Shown piece after piece: positions 35,542-43,494 of a stretch of DNA of 64,000 nucleotides. Numbering within the stretch: position 1 is the stretch's first letter; each line of letters opens with the position of its first letter. The position numbers and the translations under genes are program-made. The notes beneath the pieces are model-generated. The model was not told the origin of the DNA. It did no database searches and saw only the letters and a program-made list of their open reading frames with translations. The stretch is from Pseudomonadaceae bacterium (GTDB taxonomy: Bacteria > Pseudomonadota > Gammaproteobacteria > Pseudomonadales > Pseudomonadaceae): the NCBI GenBank assembly GCA_900766265.1, contig CAAFUS010000008.1:1-64000 (forward strand), read 5' to 3'.

Positions 35542-36195
35542 ATGGAACTCGCCAGCCTCGCCAAACGTCGCTATACCACCAAGGCCTTCGACGCCAGCCG
35601 CAAGATTCCGGAGGCGTCCATCGACGCGTTGCTCGAACAACTGCGCCACAGTCCGTCCTCGGTGAACTCGCAACCCTGGCACTTCGTCATTGCATCTACC
35701 GACGAAGGCAAGGCGCGAATCGCCAAGGGAACCGAGGGTGGCTTTGCCTACAACGCACCCAAAGTCCTCAAGGCTTCGCATGTCATCGTACTGTGCAGTC
35801 GTAACGACATGACCGAAGAGCACCTGCAGACGCTGCTGGAGCAAGAAGCCCGTGATGGCCGTTTCCACAGCGAGGACGCCAAGTCAGGGCAGGACAATGC
35901 CCGCCGCGGCTACGTAGCGCTGCACCGCTATGACCAGAAGGACCTGCAGCATTGGATGGAAAAGCAGACCTATCTTGCGCTGGGGACCCTGCTGCTGGGC
36001 GCTGCCGCGCTTGGTCTGGACGCTACGCCAATGGAAGGCTTCGACTTCAAGAAGCTCGACGAGGAGTTCGGGCTACGGGCACAGGGTCTTACCAGTTTGG
36101 TGCTGGTCGCGCTTGGCTATCGTGACGAAGCCGACTTCAATGCCGGCCTACCGAAGTCGCGCCTGCCGGCAGAAAAGGTGTTCACCTACATTTGA
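35542..36195 (+). CDS. nitroreductase-family flavoprotein (copy 2)
   Basis: A 217-aa NfsB-like FMN nitroreductase: KRRYTTKAFD near the N-terminus, HSPSSVNSQPWHF for FMN, and GYRDEADFNAGLPKSRLPAE near the end. Length and motifs match E. coli NfsB (217 aa). By eye about 45% of residues agree with the copy at 24771, including EEHLQTLLEQEA and LALGTLL. GACAGGAGAAACC precedes the ATG. It ends the LysR-linked run, 29 nt after the betaine-binding-like gene, so is probably cotranscribed. Confidence 0.92.
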   Translation: MELASLAKRRYTTKAFDASRKIPEASIDALLEQLRHSPSSVNSQPWHFVIASTDEGKARIAKGTEGGFAYNAPKVLKASHVIVLCSRNDMTEEHLQTLLEQEARDGRFHSEDAKSGQDNARRGYVALHRYDQKDLQHWMEKQTYLALGTLLLGAAALGLDATPMEGFDFKKLDEEFGLRAQGLTSLVLVALGYRDEADFNAGLPKSRLPAEKVFTYI

Positions 36196-36540
36196 GAACT
36201 CAAGAAGACGCGCCTAAACCGCAGGCGCCTGCTTCTCTGGAATCTTACCTAGCCGCAGAGGCCGGCTAACTACCAGGCGTGCCTTCGTATTGCACCCTTT
36301 CGGTCCACCTCACAATAGAGGCTATGCTGTCAGCCGTTTTGTAGGTTGGCCTTGGGCTTAGTGGTGCGGCATGCCCTCATCACGTACACGGCTTCAGATG
36401 AGGATACCTTTTCGTTCTAGCCGGTCTACCAGTGGGTCATATAAGGGTTCATTGATCTCGTAGAAAACTCAAAACCCCTTGAGAAGTTGCTCCTCAAGGG
36501 GTTTTGAGATCGTGCAGATTCGTCAGGATCTGCGCTCGGA
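36196..36540. other. 345-nt gap with terminator and a peptide-like remnant
   Basis: No intact gene. At 36468-36508 there is a strong hairpin serving ychF. Just left of it, on the minus strand (about 36464-36396), a frame reads VFYEINEPLYDPLVDRLERK-GILI and then stop, which looks like the C-terminal end of a real protein whose upstream part is missing. The rest (36196-36390) shows nothing convincing. Confidence 0.4.
36468..36508 (-). terminator. terminator of ychF, perfect 16-bp stem
   Basis: CTCAAAACCCCTTGAG (36468-36483) and CTCAAGGGGTTTTGAG (36493-36508) pair perfectly around a short loop. On the minus strand the hairpin ends in TTTTGAG-TTTTC, giving a T-rich exit; it lies 32 nt after the ychF stop. 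It may also stop transcripts from the left. Confidence 0.85.
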
Positions 36541-37641
36541 TCAGACGTTGAAGCGGAAGTGCATCACGTCCCCGTCCTTGACGATGTAATCCTTGCCCTC
36601 CAGGCGCCACTTGCCGGCTTCCTTGGCGCCGTTCTCGCCCTTGTAGGCGATGAAGTCGTCATAGGCGACAACTTCGGCGCGGATGAAGCCTTTCTCGAAG
36701 TCCGTGTGGATGACCGCGGCGGCTTGCGGCGCGGTGGCACCGACCTTGACGGTCCAGGCGCGGACTTCCTTCACGCCGGCGGTAAAGTAGGTCTGCAGGT
36801 TGAGCAGCTGGTAGCCGGCGCGGATGACGCGGTTCAGGCCCGGCTCGTCCATGCCCATGGTCTCGAGGAACATCTGCATCTCTTCCAGATCGTCCAGCTC
36901 GGCGATCTCGGCCTCGATCTTGTTGCATACGGGCACCACGATGGCACCTTCATCCTCGGCGATGGCCTTGACCACGTCCAGGTGCGGGTTGTTCTCGAAA
37001 CCATCCTCGGCGACGTTGGCGATGTACATCACCGGCTTGGTGGTCAGCAGGTGGAAGGTACGGGCCAGGCGCTTCTCGTCGTCGCTGAAGTTCTTCAGCA
37101 GGCTGCGCGCCGGCTTCCCTTCGGTGAGGTGCGGGATGAGCTTTTCCAGCAGGGCCTTCTGCGCCACCGCTTCCTTGTCGCCGCCCTTGGCGGTGCGGGC
37201 GACGCGCTGCAGCTGCTTCTCGCAGCTGTCGAGGTCGGCCATGATCAGCTCGAGGTCGATGATCTCGATGTCACGCTTGGGGTCGACGCTGTTGGCGACG
37301 TGGATGACGTTCTCGTCCTCGAAGCAGCGCACGACGTGGGCGATGGCATCGGTCTCGCGGATGTTGGCTAGGAACTTGTTGCCCAGGCCTTCGCCCTTGG
37401 AGGCGCCGGCGACCAGGCCGGCGATGTCGACGAACTCCATCGTGGTGGGGATCACCCGCTCCGGCTTGACGATAGCCGCCAGCGCATCGAGACGCGGATC
37501 GGGCATCGGCACGATGCCGCTGTTCGGCTCGATGGTACAAAAGGGGAAGTTCTCTGCCGCGATGCCGGACTTGGTCAGGGCGTTGAACAGGGTGGACTTG
37601 CCGACGTTGGGCAGACCGACGATGCCGCAGTTGAATCCCAT
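36541..37641 (-). CDS. ychF: YchF-type P-loop ATPase
   Basis: A 366-aa Obg-related, ribosome-associated ATPase. P-loop GLPNVGKSTLFN (~8-19), DIAGLV switch region, and NKIE in place of the GTPase NKxD motif, which explains ATP preference in this family. The C-terminal TGS domain ends YIVKDGDVMHFRFNV. The length equals that of E. coli YchF (363 aa). GAGGCAAG precedes the ATG. It follows pth (24 nt apart) on the minus strand, the conserved pth-ychF order. Confidence 0.96.
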   Translation of the reverse strand: MGFNCGIVGLPNVGKSTLFNALTKSGIAAENFPFCTIEPNSGIVPMPDPRLDALAAIVKPERVIPTTMEFVDIAGLVAGASKGEGLGNKFLANIRETDAIAHVVRCFEDENVIHVANSVDPKRDIEIIDLELIMADLDSCEKQLQRVARTAKGGDKEAVAQKALLEKLIPHLTEGKPARSLLKNFSDDEKRLARTFHLLTTKPVMYIANVAEDGFENNPHLDVVKAIAEDEGAIVVPVCNKIEAEIAELDDLEEMQMFLETMGMDEPGLNRVIRAGYQLLNLQTYFTAGVKEVRAWTVKVGATAPQAAAVIHTDFEKGFIRAEVVAYDDFIAYKGENGAKEAGKWRLEGKDYIVKDGDVMHFRFNV

Positions 37642-37665
37642 GGTGATCTTGCCTCGGAGTTAGGT

Positions 37666-38250
37666 TCAGGCCTTGTGACTGTGCAAGCGCTGCATCGCGC
37701 GGGTCCAGTCGCCGGCCAGGATTTCCGGCACGACGTCCAGTGCGAAATCGATGCTGGCGTCGAGCTTCTCGCGCTCGCCCTGCGGCGCACGGCCCAGCAC
37801 GTATCCGCTGACCAGGCTGGCATGGCCCGGGTGGCCGATACCCAGGCGCAGGCGATGGAAGCTGTTCTGGTTGCCGAGCTTGGCGATGATGTCACGTAGC
37901 CCGTTATGCCCGCCATGACCGCCGCCCTGCTTGAGCTTGGCGACACCCGGGGGCATGTCGAGTTCGTCGTGGGCAACCAGGATGGACTCGGGCGGAATTC
38001 GGAAAAAACCGGCCAATGCCGCCACCGCCTGACCGCTGCGGTTCATGTAGGTGGTGGGGATGAGCAGGCGGATGTCTTCGCCCTGATGGCTGAGTTTGCC
38101 AACCAGGCCGAAATACTTGCGATCGTTGCTGAGCGAGATGCCCTCGCGGGCGGCCAGGCGCTCAACAAAAAGGGCCCCCGCGTTGTGCCGGGTCTGGTCG
38201 TATTCAGGGCCTGGATTTCCCAGGCCAACGATCAGTTTTACGGCAGTCAC
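37666..38250 (-). CDS. pth: peptidyl-tRNA hydrolase
   Basis: A 194-aa enzyme releasing peptides from stalled peptidyl-tRNA. Active-site region GLGNPGPEYDQTRHNAG (N12, H22), TYMNRSGQAV, and HDELDMPPG with the catalytic-network Asp; GGHGGHNGLRDI follows. It lies between rplY and ychF on the minus strand (32 and 24 nt spacing), a conserved arrangement. The start ATG 38250 opens MTAVKLIVGLGNPGPEY as in the family. Confidence 0.96.
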   Translation of the reverse strand: MTAVKLIVGLGNPGPEYDQTRHNAGALFVERLAAREGISLSNDRKYFGLVGKLSHQGEDIRLLIPTTYMNRSGQAVAALAGFFRIPPESILVAHDELDMPPGVAKLKQGGGHGGHNGLRDIIAKLGNQNSFHRLRLGIGHPGHASLVSGYVLGRAPQGEREKLDASIDFALDVVPEILAGDWTRAMQRLHSHKA

Positions 38251-38282
38251 GACGGGGGCCCCTTCTTTGGCTGACGAGTGGA

Positions 38283-38900
38283 TTACTCGGCAGCGCCTTC
38301 TTCCTTCGGAGCGTCTTCCTTGCTCACGCGAGGAGCGTGAACGTTGGCAACCGGCAGGTCGCTGCCGTGGGCCAAGGAGACCAGCTCAACGCCTTTCGGC
38401 AGCTTGATGTCGGTCATGTGTACGACCTGGCCGACTTCGACGTTGGCCATGTCGACTTCGATGAATTCCGGCAGGTCTTGCGGCAGGCAGGAAACTTCGA
38501 CTTCGTTGATGTTGTGCAGCACTTCACCGCCTTGCTGCTTCACGCCCACGGACGTTTCCTGATTGATGAAGTGCAGCGGAACGGTAGCGGTCAGCTTGTG
38601 GCCTTCGACGACGCGCACGAAGTCGGCGTGCAGCACGAAGCTCTTGGCCGGATGGCGCTGCAGCGCCTTGATCAGCACGGGTTCGGCAGTGCCGTCGACG
38701 TTCAGGCTGATCACGTGGCTGAAGGAAGCCTCGGTCTCGAGCAGCTTGGCCAGTTCCTTGGCCAGGATGGCGATGGACTGAGGAGCTTTGTCACCGCCGT
38801 AGACAACGGCTGGAACGAGGCTGGCGTTACGACGCAGGCGGCGGCTCGCACCTTTCCCCAGGTCGGAACGCGCTTGGGCATTCAGGGTGAAATCGGTCAT
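38283..38900 (-). CDS. rplY: 50S ribosomal protein L25 (Ctc type)
   Basis: A 205-aa two-domain L25/TL5/Ctc ribosomal protein that binds 5S rRNA. It begins MTDFTLNAQARSDLGKGASR; the C-terminal beta domain and acidic tail (SKEDAPKEEGAAE) are the long Ctc-type form rather than the 94-aa E. coli L25. ATG 38900 is chosen since GGAGAAACGCA precedes it; the frame extends eight codons upstream. First gene of rplY-pth-ychF. A hairpin with T-rich tail lies immediately upstream. Confidence 0.95.
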   Translation of the reverse strand: MTDFTLNAQARSDLGKGASRRLRRNASLVPAVVYGGDKAPQSIAILAKELAKLLETEASFSHVISLNVDGTAEPVLIKALQRHPAKSFVLHADFVRVVEGHKLTATVPLHFINQETSVGVKQQGGEVLHNINEVEVSCLPQDLPEFIEVDMANVEVGQVVHMTDIKLPKGVELVSLAHGSDLPVANVHAPRVSKEDAPKEEGAAE

Positions 38901-38924
38901 TGCGTTTCTCCAAAATAACAACAA

Positions 38925-38956
38925 CGCCCGCAGCGCTTGCGACCAGCGCTCGGGCG
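38925..38956 (-). terminator. hairpin with T-rich tail in the rplY leader
   Basis: On the minus strand CGCCCG-AGCGCT pairs with AGCGCTG-CGGGCG, followed by TTGTTGTTATTTT just before the rplY Shine-Dalgarno. It could be a second terminator after prs or an attenuator or feedback site in the rplY leader. Confidence 0.5.
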
Positions 38957-38963
38957 GTTGGGC

Positions 38964-38988
38964 AAAAAGCCCCGCACGGTGGCGGGGC
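38964..38988 (-). terminator. intrinsic terminator of prs
   Basis: On the minus strand GCCCCGC pairs with GCGGGGC around a six-base loop and runs into TTTTTGCC. It lies about 35 nt after the prs stop codon. Confidence 0.85.
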
Positions 38989-39024
38989 GCATGTCGTCGG
39001 CGTGATGACTAGGGCACGTGGGCC

Positions 39025-39966
39025 TTAGCGGAACATCGCGCTGATCGATTCTTCGTTGCTGATGCGGCGAACCGCTTCAGCCACCACTGGCGCGATGTCC
39101 AGCTGGCGAATACGGGTGCAGGACTGTGCGGCCGCCGACAGCGGGATGGTGTTGGTCACCACCAGCTCGTCGAGGACCGAGTTCTCGATGTTCTCGATGG
39201 CACGTCCTGACAGCACTGGGTGCGTGCAATAGGCGTAGACCTTTGCCGCGCCGTGTTCCTTCAGCGCCTTGGCTGCGTGGCCCAGGGTGCCGGCGGTATC
39301 GACCATATCGTCGACCAGTACGCAGGTACGCCCTTCGACATCACCGATGATGTGCATGACTTCCGACTGGTTGGCCTTCGGCCGACGCTTGTCGATGATC
39401 GCGAGATCCACGCCGAGGGCCTTGGCCACGGCACGGGCACGTACCACGCCACCAATATCGGGGGAGACGATCATCAGATTGTCGAAGCGCTGATCTTCGA
39501 TGTCGTCCACGAGAACCGGCGAGCCGTAGATGTTATCGACGGGGATGTCGAAAAAGCCTTGGATCTGGTCGGCGTGGAGGTCGACGGTAAGTACGCGGTC
39601 GACACCCACCACGGTCAGCATGTCGGCGACGACTTTCGCGCTGATCGCCACGCGAGCGGAACGCGGACGGCGATCCTGGCGGGCGTAACCGAAGTAGGGG
39701 AGTACCGCTGTGATGCGGGTAGCTGAAGAACGGCGGAAGGCGTCGGCCATCACTACCAGTTCCATCAGGTTATCGTTGGTCGGTGCGCACGTAGGCTGGA
39801 TAAGGAATACATCCTTGCCGCGAACGTTTTCGTTGATTTCAACGCTGATCTCGCCGTCGGAGAATTTTCCGACCGAGGCGTCACCGAGGGGAATATGCAG
39901 CTGACGTACGACACGCCGGGCCAGATCGGGGTTGGCGTTCCCCGTGAAGACCATCATCTTGGACAC
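39025..39966 (-). CDS. prs: ribose-phosphate pyrophosphokinase
   Basis: A 313-aa enzyme making PRPP from ribose-5-phosphate and ATP, supplying nucleotide, histidine and tryptophan synthesis. The start is GTG 39966 (VSKMMVFTGNANPDLA), giving the usual 313 aa; the longer frame to 40035 runs into tRNA-Gln sequence and is rejected. Motifs: YFGYARQDRRPRSARV for ATP, DLHADQIQGFF metal site and PRPP-binding VDDMVDTAGT. tRNA-Gln and ispE lie just upstream on the same strand, the known pseudomonad arrangement. Confidence 0.97.
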   Translation of the reverse strand: MSKMMVFTGNANPDLARRVVRQLHIPLGDASVGKFSDGEISVEINENVRGKDVFLIQPTCAPTNDNLMELVVMADAFRRSSATRITAVLPYFGYARQDRRPRSARVAISAKVVADMLTVVGVDRVLTVDLHADQIQGFFDIPVDNIYGSPVLVDDIEDQRFDNLMIVSPDIGGVVRARAVAKALGVDLAIIDKRRPKANQSEVMHIIGDVEGRTCVLVDDMVDTAGTLGHAAKALKEHGAAKVYAYCTHPVLSGRAIENIENSVLDELVVTNTIPLSAAAQSCTRIRQLDIAPVVAEAVRRISNEESISAMFR

Positions 39967-40008
39967 GCGCAGTACCTGCCGGCTGAGGGTGGACCTGATG
40001 AAAGGAAA

Positions 40009-40083
40009 TGGCAGGGGCGGCTGGATTCGAACCAACGCATGGCAGGATCAAAACCTGCTGCCTTACCGCTTGGCGACGCCCCT
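40009..40083 (-). tRNA. tRNA-Gln (TTG anticodon)
   Basis: A 75-nt cloverleaf on the minus strand: acceptor AGGGGCG with CGCCCCT, D-arm GCCAAGCGGTAAGGC, anticodon stem-loop GCAGG-TTTTGAT-CCTGC (anticodon TTG), T-arm GTTCGAATC, discriminator G and encoded CCA. It lies between ispE and prs and is probably processed from their joint transcript. Confidence 0.96.
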
Positions 40084-40116
40084 GTATCGTGTAGATGCCG
40101 TTCGGCATCCGGTGTC

Positions 40117-40962
40117 TCAGGACAGATTCTCCAGCTTCCGATGCAACATCGAAATGTTGCTACCCTTGGCTACAAAACCTGGCAGGGTGGCTGGAAGTTG
40201 GGCCGCGACTTTAACAGCTTCGGCTTCATTGGGGAAGGCCCCAAATACACAACCACCAGTGCCGGTTAATCTAGCTGAAACGAATTTGTTTAGCAAGATC
40301 AAAGCGTTACGTACTTCGCTGTAACGCTTCTCGACAACCGGCCGACAGTCATTCCGACCGCCCCGCTCGAGAACGGTGCGCACTTTAATGGGAGGGGTAT
40401 CGCGTGTCAACTCCGGATCAGAGAAAATTTCTGCTGTGCTGACAAAGACTTGCGGAACCACGACGAGATACCAGGGTTCGTCGGGCTCGACGAAGGTCAG
40501 GCGCTCGCCCACGCCTTCGGCAAATGCGGCTCGGCCACGGACGAACACCGGGACGTCGGCGCCCAGGCGCAGGCCCAGCGCGGCCAGTCGCTCAAGATCC
40601 ATGCCGAGCTGCCAGAGGCGGTCGAGTCCTAGCAGGGTGGTGGCCGCATCGGAGCTGCCACCGCCAAGCCCTCCGCCCATGGGCAGGCGTTTGTCCAGCC
40701 GGATGTCGGCTCCATATCTGGTACCGCTTTCCTGTTGCAGCAGGCGTGCCGCCCGGACGATCAGGTTGTCCTCGTGGTGGACGCCGGCCAGCTCACCGTG
40801 CAGGCGAACCTGGCCGTCGTCGCGCCGGGAGAAATGCAATTCATCGGCATAATCGACGAACTGGAACAGCGTCTGCAGCTCGTGATAACCGTCGTCGCGC
40901 CGGCCGACGATATGCAGCATCAGGTTGAGCTTGGCGGGTGCGGGTAGGGAAAGCGTCGACAT
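40117..40962 (-). CDS. ispE: 4-diphosphocytidyl-2-C-methyl-D-erythritol kinase
   Basis: A 281-aa GHMP kinase of the MEP isoprenoid pathway. It opens LPAPAKLNLMLHIVGRRDDG, has the ATP-binding PMGGGLGGGSSDAATTL, and ends with the family's GTGGCVFGAF loop. The start overlaps the lolB stop by one base, as part of the minus-strand run TPR protein-lolB-ispE-tRNA-Gln-prs, a conserved cluster in gammaproteobacteria. Confidence 0.96.
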   Translation of the reverse strand: MSTLSLPAPAKLNLMLHIVGRRDDGYHELQTLFQFVDYADELHFSRRDDGQVRLHGELAGVHHEDNLIVRAARLLQQESGTRYGADIRLDKRLPMGGGLGGGSSDAATTLLGLDRLWQLGMDLERLAALGLRLGADVPVFVRGRAAFAEGVGERLTFVEPDEPWYLVVVPQVFVSTAEIFSDPELTRDTPPIKVRTVLERGGRNDCRPVVEKRYSEVRNALILLNKFVSARLTGTGGCVFGAFPNEAEAVKVAAQLPATLPGFVAKGSNISMLHRKLENLS

Positions 40963-41582
40963 CAGCGGCCCAGCTCGCGTGGTTGCCAGTCCTTGATCAC
41001 CAGCGTCACCTGCAGGTCGTGACCCTGTAGACGGATTCGTTCCGGCAGCCGATAGCCGTCCTGTTCCAGATAGCTCAGGTATTCAACCTGCCAGCCGTCC
41101 TGTTCCAGGCGCGCGAGTTGGCCGTTGCCGTCCAGTGCGATACGGCTGCGACTGTCAGGCGCCGGCAGGCCGCGTATCCACCAGAGCAGGTGGGAGACTG
41201 GCAGTCGCCAACCGAGCTGGGCTTCGAGCAGCGCTTCGGGCGAGTCGGCTTCGAAGCGCCCCTGACCAGCTACCTCCAGGGTGACGGCGTCGGGGCGACC
41301 TGTCAGTCGGGTGGCGCCGCGCCCGAGCGGGCCCGAGATACGGATGTCGAAATAGCCCTGCCGCTGCAGCCAGAACAGGGTGCCGCTGCCTGAGTCCTGT
41401 GGTGCACGAATGCCTACCTTGCCGCTGATCTGCCAGCCGTCGAGCGCGGCGATTCTGCCCTTGTGGTCGTTCCAGGCCGCCACGTTGCCGGGCCCCTCCA
41501 CCGACTCGCGGGGCGTGACGCCGGCGCAGCCGGCGAGGAGGGCGATCAGCCCGATGATCAGGTAGTAGCGCAAGGAGGTCAT
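40962..41582 (-). CDS. lolB: outer-membrane lipoprotein receptor LolB
   Basis: A 206-aa lipoprotein that accepts lipoproteins from LolA and inserts them in the outer membrane. Signal peptide and lipobox (YYLIIGLIALLAGCAGVTPR, C19 lipidated), followed by the LolB core with WQISGKVGIRAPQDSGSGTL and LSGPLGRG-like IRISGPLGRGATRL. It lies 3 nt after the TPR gene and directly before ispE, the normal lolB context. Confidence 0.95.
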   Translation of the reverse strand: MTSLRYYLIIGLIALLAGCAGVTPRESVEGPGNVAAWNDHKGRIAALDGWQISGKVGIRAPQDSGSGTLFWLQRQGYFDIRISGPLGRGATRLTGRPDAVTLEVAGQGRFEADSPEALLEAQLGWRLPVSHLLWWIRGLPAPDSRSRIALDGNGQLARLEQDGWQVEYLSYLEQDGYRLPERIRLQGHDLQVTLVIKDWQPRELGR

Positions 41583-41585
41583 CTG

Positions 41586-43310
41586 TCAGGGTTTCTCCGA
41601 GCCGGTCAGGCGCTGCAGCGTGTCCCGCAGGATGTCGCTGTCGGGTTGCTGTTTCAGGGCATCGGCCCACACGCGACGTGCTTCGCGTTGCTTGCCCTGG
41701 GCCCAAAGCACCTCGCCCAGGTGGGCGGCCACCTCGTGGTCGGGGTACAGCGACAGTGCGTGGCGCAGCAGGCGTTCGGCTTCGGCGTAGTTGCCCAGGC
41801 GATAGTTCACCCAGCCGAGGCTGTCGAGGATCGCGGGGTCGTCGGGCTTGAGGGCCAGCGCCTGTTCGATGAGCGTCTTGGCTTCGGCGTGGCGGTCGGT
41901 GCGGTCGGTCAGCGTATAGCCCAGCGCGTTGAGCGCGGTAGCGTTTTCCGGGTCGCGCTCGATGATGAAGCGCAGGTCCTTTTCCAGGGCTGCGAGATCG
42001 CCGCGTTTCTCGGCCAGCATGGCGCGCGTGTACAGCAAGTTCAGGTCGTCGGGAAATTCCCTGACCGCCTCGCTCATCAGTTGCCAGGCCTGGTCGTGGC
42101 GCTTCGCTTCGGACAGGGCTTCCATTTCGATCAGATACAGCTGAATGGCGTAGTCGGGTTGCGCGTTGCGCGCCTCGGCAAGCAGCTGCGTGGCCTGCGC
42201 GTCGCGACCATTTTGGAACAGCAGTTGGGTCTGCAGCAGCTTCGCAGGCAGGTAGTCGCTGCCCGGTCCGACCTGAGCGAATGCGGCGAGCGCCTCGTCG
42301 GTCTCGCCCAATGCCTGGCGGGCGCGGCCGAGGTTGAAGTAGGCCGCATCCACGTGGCTGCCGCGCATGATCAGCTCTTCCAGATAGACGATCGCCTCGC
42401 GCCAGGCTTCGGCCTCCAGGCAGACCAGGGCCATGGAAAAGCGTAGGTCGTCGTCGCCCGGATATTGCTGGACCAGAGTGGCGAATTCGCTCATTGCCTG
42501 GTCGAGGCGTTCGTGTTCGACCAGCATGCGCGCGTAGGTCAGGCGCAGGCGCTTGTCTTCTGGATGTTGCCGCAGGCTGCGCTCGAGCAGCGGCAGGGCT
42601 TCCTTGCCGCGGCCCAGTGCGTGCAGCAACCTGGCGCGCAGCAGGATCGACGGCACCTGCTGCTTGTCGGCCTGCTGGGATTCGAGCAGCTGGAGCGCCT
42701 CTTCGGCTTTGCCGTCCTGCTGCAGCAGCACCGCCTTGCCGAACAATAGTTGCGGATTGCCGGGATTGCGAACCAGCAGCCGGTCGAAGCTCTGCAGCAG
42801 TCCAGCGCGGGTGTCCGGGTCGGTCTCGGCGGCCGAAAGCGCGAGGAAGTCAAAATGCGTGTCGCCTTGGCCCTGGAGCACCTTCTCCATGAACTCCAGC
42901 GACTCCTCATAGCGTCCCGCGCGTGCCAGTTGCACCGCGGCGGCCCGCTGGGCATCGAGGCTGTCGGTGTTGCGCGCCCAGATCAGTGCGGTGTCGAGCG
43001 CCGCCTGCTCGGCGCCGAGGTACTCGGCGATGCGGAAGCCTCGCTCGGCCACGCCCGGGTCCTGGGTGGCGTTGGCCTGCTGGACGTAATTGCCCAGGGC
43101 AATGTCGAAGCGGTTGCGCTGCCCGGCGAGTTCGGCCACCAGCAACGCATAGAGCGACTCGCGGGTGAAGGTTCCGTAGTGAGCGGGCTCGACCTTGGGC
43201 GATTCGAGAGCGGCGTCCTCGACCGGGGCGGTGCTTTCCGAGGTGGGCGGCGCGAAGGTCTGGCAGCCACCGAGAAGCAGCATGGCGGTAAGGGCGAGGT
43301 GTTTGTTCAT
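41586..43310 (-). CDS. TPR-repeat lipoprotein
   Basis: A 574-aa protein: N-terminal MNKHLALTAMLLLGGCQTF with lipobox (C16), then about a dozen tetratricopeptide repeats along the length (for example NLGRARQALGETDEALAAFA, LDSLGWVNYRLGNYAEAERL). Probably an outer-membrane-anchored periplasmic scaffold; homologues sit upstream of lolB throughout pseudomonads. Function unknown to me. First gene of the minus-strand cluster, divergent from hemA. Confidence 0.85.
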   Translation of the reverse strand: MNKHLALTAMLLLGGCQTFAPPTSESTAPVEDAALESPKVEPAHYGTFTRESLYALLVAELAGQRNRFDIALGNYVQQANATQDPGVAERGFRIAEYLGAEQAALDTALIWARNTDSLDAQRAAAVQLARAGRYEESLEFMEKVLQGQGDTHFDFLALSAAETDPDTRAGLLQSFDRLLVRNPGNPQLLFGKAVLLQQDGKAEEALQLLESQQADKQQVPSILLRARLLHALGRGKEALPLLERSLRQHPEDKRLRLTYARMLVEHERLDQAMSEFATLVQQYPGDDDLRFSMALVCLEAEAWREAIVYLEELIMRGSHVDAAYFNLGRARQALGETDEALAAFAQVGPGSDYLPAKLLQTQLLFQNGRDAQATQLLAEARNAQPDYAIQLYLIEMEALSEAKRHDQAWQLMSEAVREFPDDLNLLYTRAMLAEKRGDLAALEKDLRFIIERDPENATALNALGYTLTDRTDRHAEAKTLIEQALALKPDDPAILDSLGWVNYRLGNYAEAERLLRHALSLYPDHEVAAHLGEVLWAQGKQREARRVWADALKQQPDSDILRDTLQRLTGSEKP

Positions 43311-43494
43311 AGGTTCGAATACGGCTGGTCTGCGTTCGCGGCATCATGACACAAGCCTTGGGGCAAGCCCATGGGCGGCCTGGCAAGGTGGTCGGCTGGG
43401 TTCGACAGCAGCTGGGACAATTGGCGGCGGTGGTTGTTCTGGATCAGGCGAAGTAGGACAATTGCGGGCTCCGTTTTTTAGTCAGCGACCCTGC

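Noticed and set aside
39967..40035. Upstream extension of prs into tRNA-Gln
   Set aside because: The added residues are encoded by tRNA sequence; GTG 39966 gives the family length.
43195..43494. Upstream extension of hemA to 521 codons
   Set aside because: It overlaps the start of the divergent TPR gene and lacks family similarity; HemA begins MPFIALGINH.
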